Shown here one piece after another: positions 51,660-58,889 of a stretch of 64,000 nt of DNA. This stretch comes from Amycolatopsis antarctica (GTDB lineage Bacteria > Actinomycetota > Actinomycetes > Mycobacteriales > Pseudonocardiaceae). The stretch lies in assembly GCF_002262875.1 (NCBI RefSeq), contig NZ_NKYE01000012.1:1-64000 (forward strand), in the 5' to 3' direction. The position numbers were made by a program, and so were the translations under genes. Positions within the stretch are counted from its first letter, which is position 1; each line of letters opens with the position of its first letter. The notes under the pieces were generated by a model that was given only the letters and a program-made list of their open reading frames with translations, was not told where the DNA came from and ran no database searches.

Positions 51660-52462
51660 GGGCGCTCACCCCCGTCCAATTCAGCGGCAAGGGTCTCGGC
51701 CAGGCGGGAGGACAGGCCACGCGAGCAGTCGGTCACCTGTCGCACCCATGCCGGAGTAATCACCACGTCCGGGGTCCATGCCTGCCGTGCCTCGTCCAGG
51801 TAGTCCGCGAACAACTTGCGGCCCTTGCGTCCCCGAGTGCGACGCCGTCCAGTCGTGCTGGCTGGTTCACGTTCCGGGGCGGCCTCGGTGAACGCGGCGT
51901 TCACGGCCTCGGTCAGCTTGTCCCGCAGATCGGTGACCGCCTCGGCCGCGGTGAACACCAGCAGCGGCGGAACCGAGTGCAGCACGATCCCGGACAGTGA
52001 CCCGGCCGCGTACGACTGCCACGTGTTCATCACGTAGGTGGCGGCCAGGGTGAACCACTTCGCCCGCCGCACCCACGGACCGGTCGACACCTGGTAGCGA
52101 GCGGTGACCTGCTCGGCCCGCAGGATCGCCAGCAGCACCAGCGACACCGTGGGATCGAGCAGCCACGCCGCAAGCCAGGGCAACGACCACACAGGCGACC
52201 CGTCCGCCGCAAACGACTGAACGTTGGTCATCGTGAACGCCAGCCCGAGCACGATCCCGGCCCAGCACAACCGATCGACCTGTGCCCGGACCCGCTCCAC
52301 TCGCAGCGCGATCACGTCCGGATGGGTTCGGTAGGCGCGCAGTTCGGCGGCCTCGGCCGCGTCCTGGGCGAGCCGTTGTCCAGCGGTCAACGGGACGTGC
52401 TGTGCGTCGGCCGGGCCGGGTGGCCGCCCGGAGGCGGCCACCCGTTCAGCGTGTCCGGTCAT
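51656..52462 (-). CDS. DUF2637/SpdB-like membrane protein for intramycelial spread
   Basis: A 268-residue protein with four hydrophobic helices (about residues 68-88, 100-120, 138-158, 163-182). The DUF2637 pattern is LGLAFTMTNVQSFAADGSP, AAWLLDPTVSLVLLAILRAE. A basic stretch GRRRTRGRKGRKLF follows, then a helical C-terminus. Such Spd proteins accompany TraB and help the element spread between compartments. ATGA overlaps on both sides join it to traB and the upstream small membrane protein. Confidence 0.82.
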   Translation of the reverse strand: MTGHAERVAASGRPPGPADAQHVPLTAGQRLAQDAAEAAELRAYRTHPDVIALRVERVRAQVDRLCWAGIVLGLAFTMTNVQSFAADGSPVWSLPWLAAWLLDPTVSLVLLAILRAEQVTARYQVSTGPWVRRAKWFTLAATYVMNTWQSYAAGSLSGIVLHSVPPLLVFTAAEAVTDLRDKLTEAVNAAFTEAAPEREPASTTGRRRTRGRKGRKLFADYLDEARQAWTPDVVITPAWVRQVTDCSRGLSSRLAETLAAELDGGERP

Positions 52463-52785
52463 CGACGCTCACCCCGCCGAGTCGTGTCCAGCGACGTCAC
52501 GGTGAGGGTGCGAGTCAGCACGTAGGCCGCCAGCAGATCCGGCAGCGCCAGCACCACCAGCAGCAACGTCACATTGCCGGGATTGGCGATAACCAGCCAT
52601 TGCACGCCAACGAATGCGGCTGCCATCACTAGGACACGGCCCGCCAGCGACACCGCCCGCACACCGGCCCGCGCTCTGTCGACTGCCTGCCGTGCCCGGC
52701 GTGACCCGATCCGCCACACCACGACCAGAGCCAGCAGCACACCGGCACCGGCCAACACCTGTTCCGGCGTCAGATTGACCGTCAT
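52459..52785 (-). CDS. Small membrane protein of the transfer operon
   Basis: A 108-residue protein with three hydrophobic helices (about residues 10-25, 47-66, 70-92). No named family is recognised. The ATG at 52785 overlaps the WhiB-like stop by 4 nt, and its own stop overlaps the SpdB-like start. It probably works with the SpdB/TraB transfer machinery. Confidence 0.7.
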   Translation of the reverse strand: MTVNLTPEQVLAGAGVLLALVVVWRIGSRRARQAVDRARAGVRAVSLAGRVLVMAAAFVGVQWLVIANPGNVTLLLVVLALPDLLAAYVLTRTLTVTSLDTTRRGERR

Positions 52786-53135
52786 GGCTGCTCACCCGCC
52801 CATACGCCGCGGTTGATGTGCCGCCACTTCCACACCTGGTAGACCTCGCGCCGATCCGTATCGGGCAGGCCGCCCCACACGCCGACCGTGAGCGGCCCGG
52901 CGACCCGTAGTTCCAGTTCGAGACACTCGTCAGTGACCGGGCAGCCCGCGCACATCTCGGCCGCCAACTCCCGGTCCGGGGCATCCTCGCCGGGTAGTTC
53001 CGGCAGTTCGTCCCGGTCGAAGGCCCAGACGCACAAGCCGTCGCGGGTGACGACCTTGCACAGCACGTCGTCCGGCACGTCCACGAACCGGTCGAGGCTC
53101 GCGGCGATCTCGTCGTAGTCGTCCTGGTTCACCAC
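52782..53135 (-). CDS. WhiB-like iron-sulfur regulator
   Basis: A 117-residue Wbl protein. Cysteines at 26, 62, 65 and 71 (final part CxxCxxxxxC) match the [4Fe-4S] ligand pattern, with an extra Cys35. The VGVWGGL turn and a basic Arg/Lys segment follow as in WhiB proteins. Element-borne Wbl proteins are known from actinobacterial phages and plasmids. It may respond to redox state or NO and tune transfer genes. The GTG has GGAGG upstream; the gene overlaps the excisionase-like gene by 7 nt. Confidence 0.85.
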   Translation of the reverse strand: MVNQDDYDEIAASLDRFVDVPDDVLCKVVTRDGLCVWAFDRDELPELPGEDAPDRELAAEMCAGCPVTDECLELELRVAGPLTVGVWGGLPDTDRREVYQVWKWRHINRGVWAGEQP

Positions 53136-53410
53136 GCCGCACCTCCGGTCACTCGGGCGACCTCTCGGGCGGTGCGCTGTTCCGCCACCATCCGGGCGGG
53201 ATCGATGCAGGTACCCGATTCGGTGGCCTGGTCGATGAGTCGGTCCAGCGCGACTGCCGGAACGACGTAGCGGGTGCGAATCCGCACGGCGGGGAAGACA
53301 CCTTCCCGTATCGCCCGGTAAAGCGTTGAGGAATCCACGCGAAGGACTCGCGCGGCTTCACGGACTGTGTAGAACGCCGGTTTTCCGGCATTAGGCATAG
53401 CGGTACCCAT
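53129..53410 (-). CDS. xis: Excisionase-like helix-turn-helix protein
   Basis: A 93-residue protein with the MerR/excisionase HTH_17 pattern FYTVREAARVLRVDSSTLYRAIREGVFPAVRIRTRYVVPAVALDRLI (about residues 13-58). It bends DNA for excision in related elements, and may also regulate the operon. Start ATG 53410 or 53398. First gene of the xis - whiB - membrane - spdB - traB operon. Confidence 0.8.
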   Translation of the reverse strand: MGTAMPNAGKPAFYTVREAARVLRVDSSTLYRAIREGVFPAVRIRTRYVVPAVALDRLIDQATESGTCIDPARMVAEQRTAREVARVTGGAAW

Positions 53411-53447
53411 TGATGAATTCCTTAGAAGTTGTTTCAGCTTGAATATG

Positions 53448-53461
53448 AGCTGATATCAGCT
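53448..53461. promoter_or_regulatory. 14-bp perfect palindrome, candidate operator (right)
   Basis: AGCTGATATCAGCT is self-complementary over all 14 bp. It sits between the divergent xis operon and XRE regulator. A half-site TCAGCTT lies at 53434-53440. It resembles AGCTGAATTCAG at 47977-47988. The regulator encoded at 53558 is the obvious candidate to bind both. Confidence 0.55.
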
Positions 53462-53557
53462 TGTGTCGAGACAGAATTGCCCCAAAAGCGCGAGGCACAT
53501 TCGCCGAGGCGTGATCGAGCGCTAATCTCGGCTCTCAGGCGGACCACGGAGGAATGG

Positions 53558-53947
53558 GTGACGGAGGACTGGGCGGCGGTCGCGAGGGCGATCAACGAGC
53601 GCACGCATGAGCTCGGCCTTCGCCAGCGCGAGCTGGCAGAACGCTCGCACGTCTCGCAGGCGATCGTCCGCGAACTTCAACACCAGACCGTCGAACGCCG
53701 TCGCAGTGCCCGGACGCTCGAAGCCTTGTCGCTGGCCCTGGACTGGCATCCGGGCCACCTCGCCGCGGTCCTTGCTGGACGAAAACCCTTGCGCCCAGGG
53801 GAAACCGGCGACGACACCACGGACAAGATCCTTGCCCGCCTCACCGCCATCGAAGGCCGACTGGACGACATGAGCAAGCGGCTCGACACCATCGGCGACG
53901 ACGTGGCCGCGCTGTCCGAGCCGGCTCACCGCCGAGGCTCCCGGTAG
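53558..53947 (+). CDS. XRE-family repressor-like regulator
   Basis: A 129-residue protein. The helix-turn-helix NERTHELGLRQRELAERSHVSQAIVRELQHQTVERRRSARTLEALSLALDW is at about residues 12-62. A short C-terminal coiled coil (DKILARLTAIEGRLDDMSKRLDTI) probably dimerises it. The GTG at 53558 follows GGAGGA. It is divergent from xis with the palindromic operator between, the usual position of the element's master repressor. Confidence 0.82.
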   Translation: MTEDWAAVARAINERTHELGLRQRELAERSHVSQAIVRELQHQTVERRRSARTLEALSLALDWHPGHLAAVLAGRKPLRPGETGDDTTDKILARLTAIEGRLDDMSKRLDTIGDDVAALSEPAHRRGSR

Positions 53948-54019
53948 GCGGCTGATGCACTCGCCGCGCTGGTTCCTGTTCTCGCTCATGCACTCAGGAA
54001 ACGGCAGCGGAAGCCTTAT

Positions 54020-54087
54020 TCGCAGGTGGCAGCGGTTAACCCAGAACCTATTAACCGCAATTAACCTCGCAGGTCACAGCGGTTATC
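54020..54087. repeat. Iteron-like direct repeats and TTAACC motifs
   Basis: Two 21-bp imperfect direct repeats (54020-54040 and 54067-54087, TCGCAGGT...CAGCGGTTA) flank an AT-rich stretch. That stretch carries GGTTAA near 54035 and TTAACCGC / TTAACC near 54050-54066. It may be the operator of the regulator that starts at 54104, or an origin/integrase binding region. The repeats are seen; the role is open. Confidence 0.5.
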
Positions 54088-54103
54088 GGTGGTGCATATT
54101 CTG

Positions 54104-55237
54104 ATGGCCGCAACCAAGCTCCAAGCCGTCCGAAAGCAGCTCGACTACAAGGCCGCGGAAGTCATCGCGCTGCTAATTCGACGTGCCGACGTACTCGGCG
54201 TCCCGGTGATGGAGGCGGCGAGCCTCAAGACGAAGCTGTCCCGCTGGGAGAACGGCCACGAGCAGGTCAGCGAGCCGTACCAGCGGCTGTTCCGCGACGT
54301 GTACGGCCGAACCAACGACGAACTCGGCTTCCCCACCGACGACGAAGACGACGAGGTAGCGGAGCTTCGCTCACGGCTCGCCGTGGCGCGCTCAGTCGAT
54401 GCGGCAGCCGTGGACGCCTTCCGCCGCCAAGTCGACAACGCCCGCCACGTCGACCGACAGTTCGGCGGGATCGCGCTGCTGGACCAGCTCCGCAGCCTCA
54501 TCGCGCAGCTTGAAGGGTATCTGTCCCACAGCACGGCGCGCGGTCAGCGCGAAGCGCTGGCCGGGGTCCTCGTGGAGGCGTCAACGCTCGCAGGGTGGGT
54601 ATCGCTCGACCGCAACGCGATCAGCCAGGCATGGAACCACTACGAGCGGGCGAAGACAGCGGCCCGTGAGTTCGGCTCGACAACCGCGCTCGCACACGCC
54701 CTCGCGGAACAGGCGTTCGTACTGATCGACATAGACGCGGCCGACCAGGCGGCCGAGCAGCTCGAACACGCGCGATCCCTTGGCGACCACACCGTTCCGC
54801 CGCTGCTGCAAGCGTGGCTGACGGCCGCCAGGGGCGAAGGGCTCGCCGCGTCCGGCCAGCGAACCGAGGCACTGCGAGCGTTCGACACGGCAGACGCGCT
54901 GCTACCCAGCGAACCGAACGACCCTGCGCTGCCCTACCTGTTCCTCGGCGGCTCACACCTGGACCGCTGGCGCGGCAGCGCCCTCGCCAAACTAGGCGAA
55001 CCGGACGCCGTCGAGCACCTGACGAACACACTCCCCCGCCTGCCAGCAGCGTTCGTCCGTGCCCGCGTCGGCATGATGGTGGACCTCGCGTTCGCCCACG
55101 CAGCCGCCGGGAATCGCGACGAGGCACGGCAGTACGCCCGCCAGGCACGCCAACTCGGCCTGCAGATCAGGTCAGACCGCCACCTACGCAGGCTCAGCGG
55201 CCTGATCCTGCCTACCGGCCAATCACGCTTTGTGTGA
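54104..55237 (+). CDS. HTH/TPR transcriptional regulator (right paralogue)
   Basis: A 377-residue protein. An N-terminal XRE-type DNA-binding domain (about residues 5-75, with SLKTKLSRWENGHEQVSEPYQRLF) is followed by a TPR-like array (about 140-370) paralogous to the regulator at 46750-47922. HTH-TPR proteins of this build in mobile elements can sense peptides (RRNPP-like), but no cognate peptide gene is evident here. ATG 54104 is used; the GTG at 54089 is possible. Its 3' end overlaps the NUDIX gene by 15 nt, convergent. Confidence 0.8.
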   Translation: MAATKLQAVRKQLDYKAAEVIALLIRRADVLGVPVMEAASLKTKLSRWENGHEQVSEPYQRLFRDVYGRTNDELGFPTDDEDDEVAELRSRLAVARSVDAAAVDAFRRQVDNARHVDRQFGGIALLDQLRSLIAQLEGYLSHSTARGQREALAGVLVEASTLAGWVSLDRNAISQAWNHYERAKTAAREFGSTTALAHALAEQAFVLIDIDAADQAAEQLEHARSLGDHTVPPLLQAWLTAARGEGLAASGQRTEALRAFDTADALLPSEPNDPALPYLFLGGSHLDRWRGSALAKLGEPDAVEHLTNTLPRLPAAFVRARVGMMVDLAFAHAAAGNRDEARQYARQARQLGLQIRSDRHLRRLSGLILPTGQSRFV

Positions 55238-55810
55238 GTTCAGGTAGTAGAGCAACGCCACCAACGTGCCCGACCCCAGCAACTCCTGGCGCTGGGCCAG
55301 CTCGTTCACACGCGACAACGGCACCCACTCGACCCGGCCGACTTCCTCCGTGTCGGTCGGGTCGCCGATGTGCTCGGCACCTCGCCAGAGGTAGACGTCC
55401 ATGGGGGCTGTGACCTGGCCTGGCAAGGGTTCGAAGCTGACCAAGTGCTTGCCTTCGCCGGTCGGCTGCCATCCGCTCTCTTCGGCAGCTTCACGAGCAG
55501 CTGTCGCAGCTGAATCCTCTCCGTCATCGACCAGCCCGCCTAACAGCTCGTATCCCCACTGCTTCGTCGCAAACCGATACCTCCAAAGCATGAGGGCCTC
55601 GTCGCGGTCATTAACAACCAAGGCGATCGCAATCCGCGCCAAGTGCACCACATGATATTCCCAACGATTTCCATTGGGCGCCTGAACATCTACTAGCGCG
55701 AGCTGAACCCACCGGTTGTCATACACCAAACGTTCACCGTAGGTACGCCATGCTCCGACCTCATCGACCATGTCAGCAATCATACCCCCACGGCCAACTG
55801 CATGATTCAC
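55223..55810 (-). CDS. NUDIX hydrolase (ADP-ribose pyrophosphatase-like)
   Basis: A 195-residue NUDIX enzyme. The Nudix box reads GLVDDGEDSAATAAREAAEESGW, with the catalytic REAAEE core near residues 111-116. The upstream EYHVVHLARIAIALVVNDRDEALMLWRYRF fits the ADP-sugar pyrophosphatase subgroup. It hydrolyses a nucleoside diphosphate linked to X, substrate unknown. The 5' half is AT-richer, near the cargo border. In the element it could be housekeeping cargo, or clear ADP-ribose-type signals. Confidence 0.83.
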   Translation of the reverse strand: MNHAVGRGGMIADMVDEVGAWRTYGERLVYDNRWVQLALVDVQAPNGNRWEYHVVHLARIAIALVVNDRDEALMLWRYRFATKQWGYELLGGLVDDGEDSAATAAREAAEESGWQPTGEGKHLVSFEPLPGQVTAPMDVYLWRGAEHIGDPTDTEEVGRVEWVPLSRVNELAQRQELLGSGTLVALLYYLNSHKA

Positions 55811-55840
55811 GTCCGGTTCAACTAGTAGCGATTACCCGAG

Positions 55841-58243
55841 TTAACGTCTTGCACGGCTTGCACGGCTCGCCTTAGTCGAAGTGCGTTCCATGTCACGAGC
55901 TAGCTTAGCGCTTACGTCAGGCCAGGAAAACGTAGTCGCAGCTTCGTCAAATTTCCATTGAGAATCTAGGTAACGACGAAATATATCTGCTCGATCCAGC
56001 CTGTCATTGATCGACTGTACGTCCCCTACATCTCGGCGAACTGCCGGATCAACTATTGGAGTATCAACGATCATCCCGTCAATATACGCAAAAAACGTGA
56101 GCATCCTTTGGTGCATATACCCACCAGCTGCCGTCACGCGCACCGACCGCATGCCTGGATCATCCCGACTAACGTCAAGCAGCTTCCAGTCGACGCCTCG
56201 TTGGATTTGCGCCTCGATCTGCCCAACGGCATATCCAAGACCCTGCAAGTGCTCATAAACGTTTCGCTCGTCCACATAACCATTTTGAGACGACTCTCCA
56301 CGTGCCTGGCAAGCAGCAAGAATTATTGGCAACGTAAAGTGCTCGCGACCGTCGCTGCTGGTTATATCCAGTATGTTACATACCGCAGAAGATCGCGGAT
56401 CATAGTGCGAATACTCACCATACAAGATTGATCGAATGAATTCATGGATGGGGAGCGTATAGAGACCTCCACGGTCGTGCACTTCCAGGATCCGCGCAGT
56501 CGATACGTAGCCGCTTCCTACAAAGCGAGACACAAAATCCAACGCCTGGCGAACATTTCCGGAACTCAGATTGTCAACCAGTTCCTTTAGCTGGTTGTTG
56601 TTTTTGAATGCTTCAACTAGGACATTCAAGTACACGAGTAGGTTATCTGAGTCGATCGTAAGACCGGTCGGGAAAGAGTCGAGACGTCCAGTTCGGTGCA
56701 ATTGGGTTCGCGCGAAATCTAGCCTCTTTAAGATTACAAGATCAGTTCTCGGCGGCTCAACCGTGAAGACCCTAGGTTGATAAGCAGTAAGGGATCCCCG
56801 CTTCTTGGACGTGTAGAAGGTGTCCGGCCTCAACGACATAAATACCGCGAGAGGCCACGTCTCAGAAAGGGACTGACCAATCACAAAGAGGCGCTCTTGA
56901 AACTCTAACTCGTGATGGTCAATGTTATCCAGAACGAGAACGAACTCAGTTCCCCGACTTCCACGAAGATGCTCGAGACTTCTCCGTAGATGCCCCAGGC
57001 CATCTGCCTGCAACTTCGACAACATATCTAGCTCAAACCTGGCGTACTCCGACGGATTTGTCTCCCGAAGACCACCGTACAAGCTCTTCTTGAACTGATT
57101 CACCTCCTTGTTGTAAACCGCCCTTACAAAAGGGCCCTCAAATATGTCAACCTCTGCCTGCGCCTCCAAAGAGCTAATCATTGAGTCGACGAGATACTGA
57201 CGTACATCATCAAGAAGGGATGACTGACGAAGAAGATCCACATAAAACACAATGGACTTCTTCAACACGTCAGCAGCCTCTATTCGAATGAAGTGCTTCA
57301 GAAAAATTGTCTTTCCAACCCCAACGTCACCCAGAAGCACCAAAGGGCGCCTCGTCAAGGCTGCCGACAGAAGATCGCCCGTGAGTCGCGCTTCTTTTTT
57401 CTTTCCTTTTGCTACATTGTCAACTGCGGCAACTTTATGTACTTCTGCATACCGCGAACGCAGGATTTCCTTGCTAACAAGTGCGTATTGCGACAAGGCA
57501 CCACTGGTGCAGTAGCACTCTTCAAGAAACTCGTCAGACACCTCGTCTTCCTGCACGAGGTCCTGAAGAAATAAGTCGGCAAGTATTCGCACATCAGTTT
57601 CTAACTCGGAGCGATATCTAAACCCGGGATAGTTGCCAATTCTTGCCGAAAGCCTCTCCGGAGGCGGCGCGAGCTGTCCGCGGCGAGCAAACTGAAGACG
57701 AAGCGTTCCCGCTGCCACACCCTCACGGGATAGGCAATCCCAAAAGAGTGAGAAGTCCCGCTCCATGTCCACCAGACTAGCAAATACCAGCGCGCGCCCC
57801 GACAAAGGAGGAGTTCCATCACCCCTACTCCCAAGGAATGCAATCAATTGATGGCCGTTGCACAGAACAGCAAGGCTTATACCGCCAGTTTGGCAGTAGC
57901 GTACAACCTGCTCAAGTGCAGCTTTATTTGAGTGATTGTAGTCGTATATAGTTTTTACATCTACATAGCGCTCTTTTTCCACGCCTACCGGGAGTTCGAA
58001 ATGGCGACCAGTTCGTTTAGCTTCAATGACGGCAAGTCTTTCTGGTCGGCCCAGTACGTAATCAAGGTAGTCACCCGATTCGTACTGCTCGGTCGTTATA
58101 TCCTCCGGCGCCCAGTCGAGGGTGTCAAAAAGCAATCGGTCTATCAAACGGAGACGTGTTGTCGCCTCGTTCAAGTCCAAATGTCTTTCGGCTTCCGTGG
58201 CCAGGGTACCTATTGCCAGCTTTGCACGTTCATAGTTGACCAC
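55841..58243 (-). CDS. HsdR_N-like nuclease fused to P-loop NTPase, probable anti-phage cargo
   Basis: An 800-residue protein. The N-terminal part (about residues 1-150) reads RLRLIDRLLFDTLDWAPEDI, then GDYLDYVLGRPERLAVIEAKR. This is the PD-(D/E)xK pattern of type I restriction HsdR N-termini, with D and ExK visible. A P-loop NTPase follows, with Walker A LLGDVGVGKT (about 302-311) and Walker B FVLVLDNIDHHE (about 420-431). A helical C-terminal region of about 350 residues could sense a trigger. Nuclease-NTPase fusions are typical of anti-phage systems; this one matches no named system I can recall. It is AT-rich. The GTG at 58243 is preferred because the domain begins there; the frame is open to 58420. 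Confidence 0.75.
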   Translation of the reverse strand: MVNYERAKLAIGTLATEAERHLDLNEATTRLRLIDRLLFDTLDWAPEDITTEQYESGDYLDYVLGRPERLAVIEAKRTGRHFELPVGVEKERYVDVKTIYDYNHSNKAALEQVVRYCQTGGISLAVLCNGHQLIAFLGSRGDGTPPLSGRALVFASLVDMERDFSLFWDCLSREGVAAGTLRLQFARRGQLAPPPERLSARIGNYPGFRYRSELETDVRILADLFLQDLVQEDEVSDEFLEECYCTSGALSQYALVSKEILRSRYAEVHKVAAVDNVAKGKKKEARLTGDLLSAALTRRPLVLLGDVGVGKTIFLKHFIRIEAADVLKKSIVFYVDLLRQSSLLDDVRQYLVDSMISSLEAQAEVDIFEGPFVRAVYNKEVNQFKKSLYGGLRETNPSEYARFELDMLSKLQADGLGHLRRSLEHLRGSRGTEFVLVLDNIDHHELEFQERLFVIGQSLSETWPLAVFMSLRPDTFYTSKKRGSLTAYQPRVFTVEPPRTDLVILKRLDFARTQLHRTGRLDSFPTGLTIDSDNLLVYLNVLVEAFKNNNQLKELVDNLSSGNVRQALDFVSRFVGSGYVSTARILEVHDRGGLYTLPIHEFIRSILYGEYSHYDPRSSAVCNILDITSSDGREHFTLPIILAACQARGESSQNGYVDERNVYEHLQGLGYAVGQIEAQIQRGVDWKLLDVSRDDPGMRSVRVTAAGGYMHQRMLTFFAYIDGMIVDTPIVDPAVRRDVGDVQSINDRLDRADIFRRYLDSQWKFDEAATTFSWPDVSAKLARDMERTSTKASRASRARR

Positions 58244-58362
58244 CTGCCGAACCGCCTTCCCACCACAGAGACGTCGATCGTTTAGGCTATCGATGAAGGC
58301 ACGGACTCCGTAACACCCAATCAGCCGATGGGTGCATCGGAAGGCCATAGACTTGACATGGT

Positions 58363-58401
58363 TCGTGACATGAACTCCTGCCGAGGATGCCTCGTGACAT
58401 G
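58363..58401 (+). promoter_or_regulatory. Candidate integrase arm-type sites, right end
   Basis: TCGTGACATG occurs at 58363-58372 (continuing as GTGACATGAAC to 58375) and at 58392-58401, about 60-100 bp inside attR. The same motif lies inside attL. Confidence 0.4.
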
Positions 58402-58462
58402 GCGTGGGCAGTAAGAGCACCTACAAACTCGCAGCTAGAAGCTAGATCACGCTTCGAGTGCC

Positions 58463-58508
58463 AGCCTTCTAATCTCTAGGTCGCAGGTTCGAGTCCTGCC
58501 GGGGGCGC
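58463..58508 (+). repeat. attR: 46-bp direct repeat
   Basis: Identical copy of 43471-43516, now without the 5' half of a tRNA. It marks the right boundary of the integrative element. The nuclease-NTPase gene starts 220 nt inside it. Confidence 0.92.
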
Positions 58509-58569
58509 CACCAGGCAGCGTAGATGTTCTGCTTCGCACAGCGGTTGGACAGCAGGAGATCCCCATACG

Positions 58570-58728
58570 ATTGAGACATGCCGACCTTCCCGCGAGCACG
58601 TCACGGCCGGCGGCCTCATCCGGAGATCTGATCTTCGTGGCGATCACCACGTCTTCCGGATACGGCCACGACGCTTGCCGGGTCAGTTCGTCCGCCTGGA
58701 GGTCGCCGAACTCATAGGTTCCGGCTGC
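58570..58728 (-). pseudogene. Aldo/keto reductase fragment
   Basis: The minus strand reads TYEFGDLQADELTRQASWPYPEDVVIATK. This resembles the DTAxxYGxGxxE...YPxDLVIATK segment of aldo/keto reductases. Before it and after it the frame loses similarity. It is a short remnant next to attR, in the otherwise gene-free stretch 58509-58889. Confidence 0.45.
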
Positions 58729-58889
58729 GTCTCACGCCGCGCAGCACTGCAGGATCGTGAACGGAGCCGCCACGCGAGCCGCACGCCGTCGCGGCCGAGC
58801 CGGCGGCCCCGCCGGTCAACCAGCAGGACGGTGTTGGCCGCGATTGTGTTCACGTTCGTGCTCCTCCCTGTCGTGCGGACCGGAGCTGA

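Larger units (their letters stand above)
43471..58508. mobile_element. Integrative conjugative element (AICE-like) in tRNA-Arg
   Basis: Bounded by 46-bp repeats and inserted at a tRNA 3' end. The integrase lies beside attL. Transfer genes of the mycelial FtsK/TraB type form an operon led by an excisionase, and regulators lie on both sides of it. Unlike described AICEs (pSAM2, SLP1, pMEA) I find no RepSA, RepAM or prim-pol initiator. Replication may therefore depend on something unrecognised, or the element may be integrative and mobile only. Cargo genes at each end are AT-richer than the core. Confidence 0.88.

Noticed and set aside
58447..58650. Open frame starting MVIATK and ending in GRTRTCDLEIRRLALEA
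   Set aside because: It is an aldo/keto reductase fragment reading into the attR tRNA copy, not a gene.
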